Position numbers and translations under genes: made by a program. Shown here piece after piece: positions 1 to 6,289 of a DNA stretch of 11,264 nucleotides. The DNA is from CAZBWW01 sp964496005 (GTDB lineage Bacteria > Patescibacteriota > WWE3 > UBA101185 > UBA10185), in assembly GCA_964496005.1 (NCBI GenBank), contig CAZBWW010000031.1, forward strand, positions 1 through 11,264, in the 5' to 3' direction. The first letter of the stretch is position 1. Every line of letters begins with the position of its first letter. The notes under the pieces were generated by a model. That model did not search any database. It was given only the letters and a program-made list of their open reading frames with translations, and was not told the DNA's origin.

Positions 1-46
1 TAACAAGGTAGCCGTAGGGGAATCTGCGGCTGGATCACCTCCTTTC
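1..46 (+). rRNA. 16S ribosomal RNA, 3' end (partial)
   Basis: The first 46 bases match the universal 3' terminus of bacterial 16S rRNA: the TAACAAGGTAGCCGTAGGGG block that forms one side of the helix 44/45 region, then GGCTGGATCACCTCCTTTCT with the anti-Shine-Dalgarno core CCTCC at 38-42. The exact mature end (about 44-46) cannot be fixed from sequence alone. The gene begins upstream of the window. The intact anti-SD agrees with the strong AGGAGG sites seen at some genes here. No 23S rRNA follows in this window. Confidence 0.97.
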
Positions 47-70
47 TAGGGAGAATATTTGTGTTTTTGC

Positions 71-115
71 TTGATAATGTCTTGTCTACGGCTTGCCCGT
101 ACGAAAGCTTATCAA
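71..115 (+). other. Two-tier stem-loop just after 16S
   Basis: TTGATAA (71-77) pairs with TTATCAA (109-115), and inside it TACGG (87-91) pairs with CCGTA (97-101) around a CTTGC loop. It starts about 25 bases after the 16S end. It could take part in rRNA 3' processing or in termination or stability of the 16S transcript. No T-run follows directly, so it is not a standard intrinsic terminator. The pairing is seen; the role is inferred. Confidence 0.45.
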
Positions 116-165
116 AATATAAAATACCTCATGTGATTGACTAACTCTAGGTCATATTGAGTATA

Positions 166-189
166 GCTTAGGTGTACCTCACACTAAGC
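166..189 (+). other. Stem-loop in 16S downstream spacer
   Basis: GCTTAG (166-171) and TGT (173-175) pair with ACA (181-183) and CTAAGC (184-189), with G172 bulged and a five-base loop: nine base pairs in all. It belongs to the untranslated tail after 16S. No T-run follows closely. Function unknown. Confidence 0.4.
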
Positions 190-326
190 GGAGTAGGTTT
201 GAGGGTGAGCCTAAACCCTTAAGCGAATGCATTCTTTTTACCTTTGAGATTTCGAATTATCGTTTATTTAAGCTTTACGTTTTTCTTTAGTTCCTTTTTA
301 GCATAGTCGATTAGCTATACAAGGGG

Positions 327-1268
327 TTACGGACCATTATGTGTTCTATAAATCTCGCTAGGTATGTTATCGTCTGGGTTAACCCACTTTTCTATATCAG
401 ATAAAGAAAAACCGAAATGTGAAATAAGTTCAGCATCAAACTTTTCCATAGAGTCAATGTAGTTTCCGTTGCCAACATCATGAATAAGATTTCCAATAGC
501 TATTATTGCTCCGGTATCATTCAGATGTAAGATATTTACCTGGCTAATCTCCGTTTCCATATCTTTTTTTATTCTGTTGTATTTTGTTCCTTGAAACTTA
601 ATACCACACGCATAAATTAAAGATTCCAGTTGTTTAATGAAAACGACTAACTCATTTTCTTCAAGAGTGTTAATATCCTTTTGAAGCGACATTAACAGTA
701 CTAACTCAATTAAATCCCCGTCTTTTTTCAAGTCATTGTATAGGTTTATTGCGTATTCTAATGTGACTGCATCATATTTTATAATCCACTTATCACTCGG
801 AGGGTATAGTGTGTTTCTCATATCATTTACACTAAACCCAAAAGTAAATTCAAAATCCTCTTGAAACTTTTCATCCCCGTTCCTATCAGGAGATGTGTAT
901 TCGTTTTGAAGAACAGAGTTTACCAAATCATCAATTCTATGAACCATATCATCGGTTAGCTTATGTGTAGATTTAAAATCATCTATTTCCGGACCACTCT
1001 CGTGTATAGAGTAATCGGTACATGTTGGAAATTCTTTGAGTAGGCACAAAGCTTCAATAACAGTGTTCATTTGTACTATCTTTAATGTCGTTGGTGTTTC
1101 TCCACGTCCTAATTCCTCAATAAGCGCGTCTTGTCCGTGTGGTCTGTATGCATGGTCAGCTTCAGCCAACAGCTCAAATTCGGCGACCAGATTATTAAAT
1201 ATTTCTGTCACTCTGATCTCACTAGCTTCTGATATTGGTTTTTCCGGTCCGGTTTGATATTCATCCAT
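327..1268 (-). CDS. Hypothetical protein with internal ~40-residue duplication
   Basis: I do not recognise the family. The product is 313 aa, acidic, with no membrane segment or signal peptide, so probably cytoplasmic. I chose the ATG at 1268 (MDEYQTGPEKP) because it lies one base after the TAA of the upstream glycosidase gene, which suggests translational coupling in one transcript. An in-frame ATG at 1310 would overlap that gene and has no ribosome site. Two segments resemble each other: residues 132-150 (DEKFQEDFEFTFGFSVNDM) and 274-292 (MEKFDAELISHFGFSLSDI), each preceded by a related I-x-(D/N)-L-(V/I) stretch. The repeats share the core FGFS(V/L)xD(M/I) and are 142 residues apart, so two halves of the protein may descend from one domain. 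The gene converges on the 16S gene. Confidence 0.75.
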   Translation of the reverse strand: MDEYQTGPEKPISEASEIRVTEIFNNLVAEFELLAEADHAYRPHGQDALIEELGRGETPTTLKIVQMNTVIEALCLLKEFPTCTDYSIHESGPEIDDFKSTHKLTDDMVHRIDDLVNSVLQNEYTSPDRNGDEKFQEDFEFTFGFSVNDMRNTLYPPSDKWIIKYDAVTLEYAINLYNDLKKDGDLIELVLLMSLQKDINTLEENELVVFIKQLESLIYACGIKFQGTKYNRIKKDMETEISQVNILHLNDTGAIIAIGNLIHDVGNGNYIDSMEKFDAELISHFGFSLSDIEKWVNPDDNIPSEIYRTHNGP

Positions 1269-1269
1269 A

Positions 1270-2361
1270 TTAATTAAATAACGCCTTTGCAGTATCCCAA
1301 TAAAAACCATTATTATTCACGTGTTTCTCCCACAACCACCACTCAACACCCCACAAATAAATATCCTTGAAACCCGATTTTTGTGCATAACTAATTGTGT
1401 CTAAAAAGTCGTTTCGGGACATAGTTTGATTTTTGTCGTATTCCGATAATTGCGAATTTATACCCGGTCCCCATGGTTCAGCTTGCAGTTCTGTTACCTT
1501 AATTTTTTCATAAGGTACTCTTAATAACTCAGCTTTTATTTTGTAGCTCCAATGTGCCAATGGGTATTTAAAATATATTGATCTACCAAGGAACACTCCC
1601 CAGAAATCGTACCAAATTTTGCGATACATCGAAATTGCTAAATAATCGCCTAAACTGTAGCTCGGGTACCAATAACCGCCTTCACCACTGTCTTGCACTA
1701 TTATTTCCCTGTTTTTATCGTCGGTTTCGCGTACTATTCTAACCTCATTTTCCACAATCCTGTATTCCAGCTTATCGCACTCGCCAAATTTCCAAAACGG
1801 CTCGTTTTCAACCTGCCACAGTACAATAGTGTCAAAACTTTTTAAGGCTTTTACAGTTTCTTTAACGTATTCGTATTGTTCATTTTCCTGCAATTGGCTA
1901 TCAGTCAATTCTTTCCACCACTGCGGTTCGAAGCATTCGGGCCACCGCGGTACTTTTCTGCCGATTGTCATTATTACGTTTACATTTCTTTTTTGCGCTT
2001 CTTCAAGCTGCCAGATAACGTCTGCATAATTGTATACATCTCGGGTGCTTTCGACCTCATCCCAGTAAGAAATTAATCTAATATTTTTTACTTTTAAATC
2101 GTCCAAAATTAATAAATATGTACCTTTCCAATCCATACCAAGTTCTTGTGCGTATTTTTTACTAAACGTGACACCATAATTTATATCTAGTTGTGGTTTA
2201 GGTCTTAATAATACGAATAAAATTAGTGGAGCTAGTATCAGAAAAAGTAACAACACTGCAGCCAGTTTTACAATTCGTAAAGAAAACAACGATTTTAGCA
2301 GTGTTCCGGCTTTTTTAAGTTCATTTTTCAGTGAGACTCTTCGAGTGGGCAATTTAAGCAT
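1270..2361 (-). CDS. Membrane-anchored clan-A (GH5-like) glycoside hydrolase
   Basis: 363 aa. A basic N-terminus (R7, R8, K12, K16, K17) precedes one hydrophobic segment at about 33-52, then RPKPQ; this fits an uncleaved anchor with the catalytic domain outside. The rest looks like a (beta/alpha)8 barrel: LWQVENEP (181-188) supplies the Asn-Glu pair of clan A with E187 as likely acid/base, and VTELQAEPWG (289-298) at the end of strand 7 supplies the nucleophile, most likely E291 by analogy with the ELQ context in GH42 enzymes, with E295 the alternative. Aromatics in WGVEWWLWE (337-345) suit the sugar-binding rim. Family number and substrate cannot be told; GH5 or GH42-like are the best fits. 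It has its own leaderless-type promoter and shares a transcript with the next gene, one base downstream. The GH1 gene lies 77 bases upstream. Confidence 0.82.
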   Translation of the reverse strand: MLKLPTRRVSLKNELKKAGTLLKSLFSLRIVKLAAVLLLFLILAPLILFVLLRPKPQLDINYGVTFSKKYAQELGMDWKGTYLLILDDLKVKNIRLISYWDEVESTRDVYNYADVIWQLEEAQKRNVNVIMTIGRKVPRWPECFEPQWWKELTDSQLQENEQYEYVKETVKALKSFDTIVLWQVENEPFWKFGECDKLEYRIVENEVRIVRETDDKNREIIVQDSGEGGYWYPSYSLGDYLAISMYRKIWYDFWGVFLGRSIYFKYPLAHWSYKIKAELLRVPYEKIKVTELQAEPWGPGINSQLSEYDKNQTMSRNDFLDTISYAQKSGFKDIYLWGVEWWLWEKHVNNNGFYWDTAKALFN

Positions 2362-2367
2362 ATTACA

Positions 2368-2396
2368 ATTGTATAGGGTTGTTTTTCGTTTAACAA
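2368..2396 (-). promoter_or_regulatory. Promoter for anchored glycosidase, leaderless type
   Basis: On the minus strand, TTGTTA (2396-2391) is followed after 17 bases by TACAAT (2373-2368), and six bases later by the ATG at 2361. Initiation about seven bases after the -10 would fall on or next to the A of ATG. No Shine-Dalgarno is present. The -10 matches consensus at 5 of 6 positions and the -35 at 4 of 6. Confidence 0.65.
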
Positions 2397-2438
2397 TTAG
2401 TTGAACACAAACGGATTTCCCACATCAAGTTACTACAC

Positions 2439-3680
2439 TCAAGTTATTTTATGTATCAGTGGTGTATGATGGTAATTTTCCAAAATACCGGTTTTGCTAA
2501 TTTCGGCATAGTAGGAAAAAGATGGTCTTGGTTTTCGTGTTAGCTTAGGCTGGCCGTTTTCACCAGGAGAACGGTCTATTTCCACTAACCCAAATCTGGG
2601 CCAAAAGCCCTCGTGCCACTCAAAATTATCAATTAGTGACCAGTAAAAATAACCCCGTAAATCTGCACCTTTATCACGTGCCGCCGCACACGCAATTAAA
2701 TGATCCTCAATAAAATGAGTTCTATATTTGTCCTCGGCGTCTGCTAACCCATTTTCTGTTACATACATCGGAATTTTATGTTTTTTCAGCTCTACCAAAA
2801 TATGCTCAAGCCCAATTGGATTGATCCACCAACCCAGATCATTTAAGTAATCATTTGGATTCTGTTCTTTTAGGTTGATAATTCTTCTTGTGAAGTAATA
2901 GTTGATGCCTAAAAAGTCCATCTGTTTTAGTACGAAATGCAAAAACCCATCTCTAATTATAAGGTTAAATAATTTGCAATAAAGCCTATCGTACCAATGC
3001 GAGCCAAATGGGTCAGTTTCAATCCACATAATATTTTTTACAAGCCCAACCTGAAATCTTTCACTAACCGTTTTGATTGCATCATATGCTTTGTTATGCC
3101 CTTTAATTAAATTTGCCTGAACAAGCAACGCTTTAAACACATTTTTCTTAAAAGGTGGCCAAAAGCCTTTAATATACCCGCCGTATGAATAAACTTGCGG
3201 TTCGTTGATAGTAGTATAAAAGTCAATTAGAGGTCCAAATTCCTCTGCACACTTTTTTGCATAGCGCGCAAAGTATTTGTGGGCATCGCCTCTTTCCCAC
3301 TGTCCCATGTCAGCAAACCATTTAGGGTTAGTAAAGTGATGTAAAGTAACAAAAGTTTTTAATTTTCTGCTTTTAGCCGCAGTTAAAACTTTTTTGTAAT
3401 GCTCAAATTCTTGTTGCGCGAACTTTCCTTCTTCAGGTTCAAGCCTCGCCCACTCAACAGAAATTCTGACCGCGCCGTTGTTTAGCTGAACACATAGGTC
3501 AAAGTCTTCCTCGTATCTGTTATAGGAATCGGTGGCAATTCCTGACGGTTCTTTAGGGTAAGGGTTTCCAGGTGTTTTGTTATGTTCGTAGTACCACCAA
3601 TCGGAATTTGTATTATTGCCTTCAGTTTGGTGAGCCGAGGTAGAAGTACCCCAAATAAAATCAGCAGGAAATTTATACAT
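2439..3680 (-). CDS. Glycoside hydrolase family 1 beta-glycosidase
   Basis: 413 aa, starting MYKFPADFIWGTSTSAHQTEG, the classic GH1 N-terminus with the glycone-binding Gln (Q18) and E20. Further family signatures: LHHFTNPKWF (113-122), acid/base E160 in TTINEP (156-161), nucleophile E309 in YVTENG (306-311), and the sugar-site tail YWSLIDNFEWHEGF (346-359) with W348, E354 and W355. All catalytic residues are present, so it should be a retaining beta-glucosidase or beta-galactosidase type enzyme; the exact sugar is not readable. There is no signal peptide, so it probably acts in the cytoplasm on imported disaccharides or glycosides. It is slightly shorter than many GH1 enzymes (usually about 440-480 aa). 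It lies 77 bases upstream of the anchored glycosidase on the same strand, suggesting linked glycan use. Confidence 0.96.
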   Translation of the reverse strand: MYKFPADFIWGTSTSAHQTEGNNTNSDWWYYEHNKTPGNPYPKEPSGIATDSYNRYEEDFDLCVQLNNGAVRISVEWARLEPEEGKFAQQEFEHYKKVLTAAKSRKLKTFVTLHHFTNPKWFADMGQWERGDAHKYFARYAKKCAEEFGPLIDFYTTINEPQVYSYGGYIKGFWPPFKKNVFKALLVQANLIKGHNKAYDAIKTVSERFQVGLVKNIMWIETDPFGSHWYDRLYCKLFNLIIRDGFLHFVLKQMDFLGINYYFTRRIINLKEQNPNDYLNDLGWWINPIGLEHILVELKKHKIPMYVTENGLADAEDKYRTHFIEDHLIACAAARDKGADLRGYFYWSLIDNFEWHEGFWPRFGLVEIDRSPGENGQPKLTRKPRPSFSYYAEISKTGILENYHHTPLIHKIT

Positions 3681-3687
3681 GAGTGTA

Positions 3688-3693
3688 AGTATA
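3688..3693 (-). promoter_or_regulatory. -10 element for GH1 gene, leaderless type
   Basis: TATACT (3693-3688, minus strand) sits seven bases before the ATG at 3680, and no Shine-Dalgarno occurs between them. The -35 is poor: TTTCCT (3716-3711) at 17 bases is the best candidate. The same hexamer and spacing occur upstream of the 4185 and 7198 starts. Confidence 0.55.
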
Positions 3694-3733
3694 CACGCGG
3701 AGGTGCAGACAGGAAAAGGTTGCTAGTTAATAG

Positions 3734-3766
3734 AAAAAAACAAAAAAGGAAATAAAGGCAAAAAAA
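3734..3766 (-). terminator. U-rich tract after the 3769-4185 gene
   Basis: Read on the minus strand, this stretch gives T-runs of seven, six and seven bases beginning three bases after the TAA of the upstream gene. I find no convincing stem directly before it, so it is at best a weak terminator or a low-complexity spacer. Confidence 0.25.
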
Positions 3767-3768
3767 GT

Positions 3769-4185
3769 TTATTCTATGCCAAAACCCTCTGTGAGCCAAG
3801 TATCATCACCAAACGTACCGGTAAATTCATTATTTTCCACCATCATCACCACACCATCTTCAATATAAAGGTAAGTTGCAGTTGAATCCTTCTGATTTAG
3901 CGGATATACCCAAACTTCTCTCGTGCTGTCGGGGCTGATATTTTTTGCTGCCGGTTCACCGTATGTCGCGACAATTTCTGTGGTAGTTTTGCCGGTTAAA
4001 TCCTCAGGTTTTGCATTATTAATTCTAATAGTTTCTCTAACCGGAATATCTTCTTTTTGTGTGTTAAAAGAGGAACGGTTTTCCAATAGAATTACAACAC
4101 CCACAAAAAGCCCAAGCAATGCTACCAATAATACAGCGATATCTTTACCATGAGAGCGTTTTATGGGTACATATTCTTCAGCCAT
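3769..4185 (-). CDS. Small membrane-anchored protein, possibly BamE/SmpA-like domain
   Basis: 138 aa. A short basic N-terminus, one membrane segment at about 15-34 (DIAVLLVALLGLFVGVVILL), a linker rich in polar residues, then a compact domain from about 57 to 122. The segment LTGKTTTEIVATYGEP (63-78), followed by a strand with REVWVYPL (89-96) and then YLYIEDGVV (105-113), has the pattern 'G-x-T-x-x-E-(V/I)-x-x-x-Y-G-x-P ... W-x-Y ... dG' typical of BamE/SmpA-fold domains. That is a fold-level guess; no lipobox cysteine is present, so it is not a lipoprotein. It probably faces outward. It has its own leaderless-type promoter, divergent from the META-domain gene. Confidence 0.75.
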   Translation of the reverse strand: MAEEYVPIKRSHGKDIAVLLVALLGLFVGVVILLENRSSFNTQKEDIPVRETIRINNAKPEDLTGKTTTEIVATYGEPAAKNISPDSTREVWVYPLNQKDSTATYLYIEDGVVMMVENNEFTGTFGDDTWLTEGFGIE

Positions 4186-4191
4186 AAATCC

Positions 4192-4220
4192 AGTATATGA
4201 GCGGTGGAATAGAAAAGCAA
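4192..4220 (-). promoter_or_regulatory. Promoter for the 3769-4185 gene, leaderless type
   Basis: Minus strand: TTGCTT (4220-4215), a 17-base spacer, TATACT (4197-4192), then GGATTT and ATG at 4185. The six-base gap puts the transcription start at the start codon. GGA in this gap is too close to the ATG to act as a ribosome site. Confidence 0.65.
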
Positions 4221-4307
4221 GTTACATATATGCTACCGATTGAAGTTAGCGATATGGCGGACTATGTATTTGAAGCGGTTTAGGCGAAGTATATTATGGG
4301 GACGTTC

Positions 4308-4336
4308 TTGCTTGTTATTAGGGCTAAGTATACAAT
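4308..4336 (+). promoter_or_regulatory. Promoter for META-domain gene
   Basis: TTGCTT (4308-4313), a 17-base spacer, and TACAAT (4331-4336). The -35 is identical to that of the divergent gene. Transcription would begin near 4343, giving a leader of about 22 bases to the GTG at 4366. The only ribosome-site-like sequence is a weak GCGGA (4351-4355). The promoter lies inside the longest possible upstream extension of the reading frame, which argues against that extension being translated. Confidence 0.6.
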
Positions 4337-4365
4337 TAGCACAGAAAATTGCGGAATTAACAACT

Positions 4366-5463
4366 GTGGAAGAAAACACATCGGGTCAGCAAAAAAGTAA
4401 AAAAATAGTGTGGTATGTGTTAGCAGTAGTAGGTGGAGCAGCAGTCTTGTTTTTTCTTTTTTCAAGTTCCGGAACTACTATGAATACTTTGAATAATCTG
4501 TTTCAAAAATCTGCTGAACCGCCGGCTGGCGAAGTACTGACACTTGCTAATTTACAAAATAAAGTGTGGCAGTGGGAGCAGACTGTGTATCAGGGCAAGG
4601 AAGATTCTGTTGCAAAACCTGCGCTATATACTTTGCAATTTAATGAAGATATGACGGTTTACGCGAAAATCGATTGCAATAACGGTTCGGGTAGTTATGA
4701 GGCGTCAGAACCGGTTTATTCCTCCGAAGCCGGGTATTATGGGAGTATTAGATTTGGCCCGATGGCAACAACATTAATGGCATGTGGTAATGAGTCAAGA
4801 GCCGACGATATGCTTGATTTTATTAACGCGGTGCAAAACTACAGGCTAGAGAACGACGGTAATACATTGGTATTAATTTGGCCTGCAGGTGGGCCCGAAG
4901 AGTATTTTAGAAACTTCGTGCCACCTAAAGCTAGCAACGTTAGCGGTGGTGATGTAGCAGGAGCAGTTGATTCTCAGGCAGGTGCTAATCCGCTTAATAC
5001 AACATATTATATTGAGGGGCAGGCAGTTACTTTAGTTGATGGCAAAGCTTCAGTACCGGCTGCACCTGGGTCAGCAAGTACAGTTGATACAAGTATCTGG
5101 GATCCGAATTATGCGACCGGTGATTTAGACTACGATGGTGTCGATGATGCCGCGGTAATTTTAGTACAAAATACAGGTGGCAGCGGTTCTTTTTATTATG
5201 TTGCTGCTGCTATGACAGTTGGTAATGATGGTACTGCCACGAGTAGTGATGACACTGTTAGTAATGTTGGAGTAGGTGTAATAGGTACTAACGCGATTTT
5301 GTTAGGAGATAGCATTGCTATGCAAAACTATAGTATTGCAGATGAGGTTGTGACCGTTAATTATGCCGACCGCCCTGAAGACGCGCCGATGACAGAGCAG
5401 CCGAGTGTGGGAGTAAGTAGGCGGTTTGGTGTTGATGGTGTGGTTTTAGAAGAGCTAGATTGA
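4366..5463 (+). CDS. Membrane-anchored META-domain protein with conserved C-terminal domain
   Basis: 365 aa from a GTG start (MEENTSGQQKSKK...). I prefer this start to in-frame ATGs further upstream (4240, 4264) because a promoter lies between, the extension is Arg/Leu-rich and does not look like protein, and the N-terminus then resembles MQEENTNQKQ of the 7198 gene. One membrane segment at about 14-33. A META domain (HslJ/DUF306 family) covers about 56-173, with the family marks LQFNEDMTVYAKIDCN (90-105) and MATTLMAC (133-140). A second domain at about 208-363 has YYIEGQAVTLV, a Ca-binding-like DLDYDGVDD loop (253-261), GSGSFYYVAAAM, GTNAILLGDSIA and VNYADRPEDAPMT; I recall similar uncharacterised domains in other bacteria, but have no named function. 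Likely exposed outside the cell. Confidence 0.85.
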   Translation: MEENTSGQQKSKKIVWYVLAVVGGAAVLFFLFSSSGTTMNTLNNLFQKSAEPPAGEVLTLANLQNKVWQWEQTVYQGKEDSVAKPALYTLQFNEDMTVYAKIDCNNGSGSYEASEPVYSSEAGYYGSIRFGPMATTLMACGNESRADDMLDFINAVQNYRLENDGNTLVLIWPAGGPEEYFRNFVPPKASNVSGGDVAGAVDSQAGANPLNTTYYIEGQAVTLVDGKASVPAAPGSASTVDTSIWDPNYATGDLDYDGVDDAAVILVQNTGGSGSFYYVAAAMTVGNDGTATSSDDTVSNVGVGVIGTNAILLGDSIAMQNYSIADEVVTVNYADRPEDAPMTEQPSVGVSRRFGVDGVVLEELD

Positions 5464-5515
5464 GTTTGAGTTGTAGCCTTCCAATAAGTTTTAATAGAAT
5501 CTAATCCAAAATTTT

Positions 5516-5534
5516 ACTACTAGCGTTTAGTAGT
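5516..5534. repeat. Perfect 7-bp stem-loop between genes
   Basis: ACTACTA (5516-5522) and TAGTAGT (5528-5534) are perfectly complementary around a five-base GCGTT loop, about 50 bases after the META-domain gene. No T-run follows on the plus strand, so terminator function is doubtful; an operator or an mRNA 3' end hairpin is possible. It lies just upstream of the candidate -10 of the next gene. Confidence 0.45.
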
Positions 5535-5547
5535 GCGCTAATCTATG

Positions 5548-5620
5548 TACAATGATCGATTTTACTATGAGTTAAAAATGTAGTAAAGTAGCTACTGAGA
5601 ACCCAACCCATAGTAAGGAG
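5548..5620 (+). promoter_or_regulatory. Candidate -10, leader and strong RBS for the 5629 gene
   Basis: TACAAT at 5548-5553 is the best -10, with no good -35. It implies a leader of about 70 bases that contains the palindrome AGTAGCTACT (5587-5596). AAGGAG at 5615-5620 sits eight bases before the GTG at 5629, a full Shine-Dalgarno that decides the GTG over the in-frame ATG at 5638. This gene therefore uses a leadered mode of initiation unlike its neighbours. Confidence 0.55.
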
Positions 5621-5628
5621 AAGGAATT

Positions 5629-6114
5629 GTGGAACTCATGGAAAGTATCAAAGACTTGGTCAAGAATCTACCGAAATATGTGATTATAATTTCGGTACTT
5701 ATTCTTGGCCTATCGCTCTGTTGGCAGATAAGCCCAAGAACAGCGATGGTTGTAACAGTTCCGACTCTTGCGCCTGAGCAGGGAGAGGAAATCGCGACTG
5801 CCATCGCGGCGTTACCAACTTCACCGCCACTTGACCAGATTCAACCACATGCTGGGACACAGTTTAGGCAGAAACTGTCAGAGGGTCAGTATATAGTTGT
5901 TCTTGGGGAGCTGTGTTCGGGCGACGGGTGGTGTGAGCCAATGTGGATGGTCGCTGGGATAATATTATGTGCTATGCTAGCCGGCCTTTTTGACTGGTTT
6001 AGCGATATGACCGGCGATGGTTGCTTAGCTGTGGTTTTTAAACTTGCAGCTTACGCAATGGCAATTCTAGTACTCCTGCTTATTTTAATCGTGGGCATCA
6101 TGTGGCTATTATAG
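5629..6114 (+). CDS. Unknown three-TM membrane protein
   Basis: 161 aa, not recognised. GTG start supported by AAGGAG at eight bases. Predicted layout: an amphipathic N-terminus (KDLVKNLPK), TM1 at about 17-34, a 70-residue Pro/Thr/Ala-rich loop (34-104), TM2 at about 105-121, a short acidic turn (DWFSDMTGDG), and TM3 at about 133-160, which runs to the C-terminus. Cysteines C31, C96, C102, C114 and C132 are notable; C96 and C102 in ELCSGDGWCEP could form a disulfide if the loop is outside the cell. It may be a small envelope protein. It stands alone, with its own promoter upstream and a long inverted repeat downstream. Confidence 0.7.
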   Translation: MELMESIKDLVKNLPKYVIIISVLILGLSLCWQISPRTAMVVTVPTLAPEQGEEIATAIAALPTSPPLDQIQPHAGTQFRQKLSEGQYIVVLGELCSGDGWCEPMWMVAGIILCAMLAGLFDWFSDMTGDGCLAVVFKLAAYAMAILVLLLILIVGIMWLL

Positions 6115-6132
6115 CGCACGATACCGTTAGAA

Positions 6133-6176
6133 AAGTGGTCTACGTCACGCAATAACAATTTTGGCGTAGACCACTT
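6133..6176. repeat. Long perfect inverted repeat, possible terminator
   Basis: AAGTGGTCTACG (6133-6144) and CGTAGACCACTT (6165-6176) are perfect 12-bp arms; TCA (6145-6147) can further pair with TGG (6162-6164), leaving a 14-base loop. It begins 19 bases after the stop of the 5629 gene. There is no T-run on the plus side; on the minus side the arm is followed by TTTTCT. It probably marks the 3' end of the upstream mRNA or binds a protein as a dyad. Confidence 0.55.
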
Positions 6177-6273
6177 CTCAGTATTAACACATAGTGACCC
6201 TTAAACCTGTAAGTGGCATTTGCTCATATTAATTTAGTACCATCCAACAGCCCACAACTCGCTTGAATAAATT

Positions 6274-6282
6274 TGCTAAAAT
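6274..6282 (+). promoter_or_regulatory. Extended -10 for the 6290 gene, leaderless type
   Basis: TGC at 6274-6276 followed by TAAAAT at 6277-6282 forms an extended -10 (TGn plus hexamer), which can act without a good -35; none is seen. Seven bases (AAACCTA) separate it from the ATG at 6290, so the mRNA should begin at or next to the start codon. No Shine-Dalgarno is present. Confidence 0.6.
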
Positions 6283-6289
6283 AAACCTA

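Larger units (their letters stand above)
47..326. other. Spacer downstream of 16S, no gene found
   Basis: About 280 bases between the 16S end and the stop of the first protein gene, which is on the opposite strand. I looked for tRNA-Ile or tRNA-Ala and for a 23S start and saw none on either strand. It holds two clear stem-loops (71-115 and 166-189), a weaker one (GGTTT at 196-200 with AAACC at 213-217), and T-runs at 235-239, 271-275 and 295-299. The convergent arrangement means both the rRNA transcript and the minus-strand transcript must end here, but I see no single textbook terminator. Confidence 0.7.

Noticed and set aside
166..240. A standard intrinsic terminator for the 16S transcript
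   Set aside because: The hairpins at 166-189 and 196-217 are not followed directly by a T-run; the T5 at 235-239 is about 18 bases beyond the last stem.
47..326. A tRNA-Ile or tRNA-Ala gene in the post-16S spacer
   Set aside because: No cloverleaf, no GTTCGAATC-type T-arm and no matching acceptor stem on either strand.
1269..1310. A start at 1310 for the hypothetical protein
   Set aside because: It would overlap the glycosidase gene by 41 bases with no ribosome site; the ATG at 1268 directly after the TAA is simpler.
3482..3799. A 105-codon minus-strand open frame overlapping the GH1 start and the next gene
   Set aside because: It is an out-of-frame shadow across two genes and a T-rich spacer, with Leu/Phe-rich low-complexity sequence.
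4240..4365. A 42-residue N-terminal extension of the META-domain protein from the ATG at 4240
   Set aside because: It overlaps a good -35/-10 pair (4308-4336), has no ribosome site, is Arg/Leu-rich, and the GTG at 4366 gives an N-terminus like that of the 7198 gene.
6263..6289. A TTG start at 6263 for the anchored protein
   Set aside because: No ribosome site, and the extended -10 element at 6274-6282 lies downstream of it; the ATG at 6290 fits the leaderless pattern.
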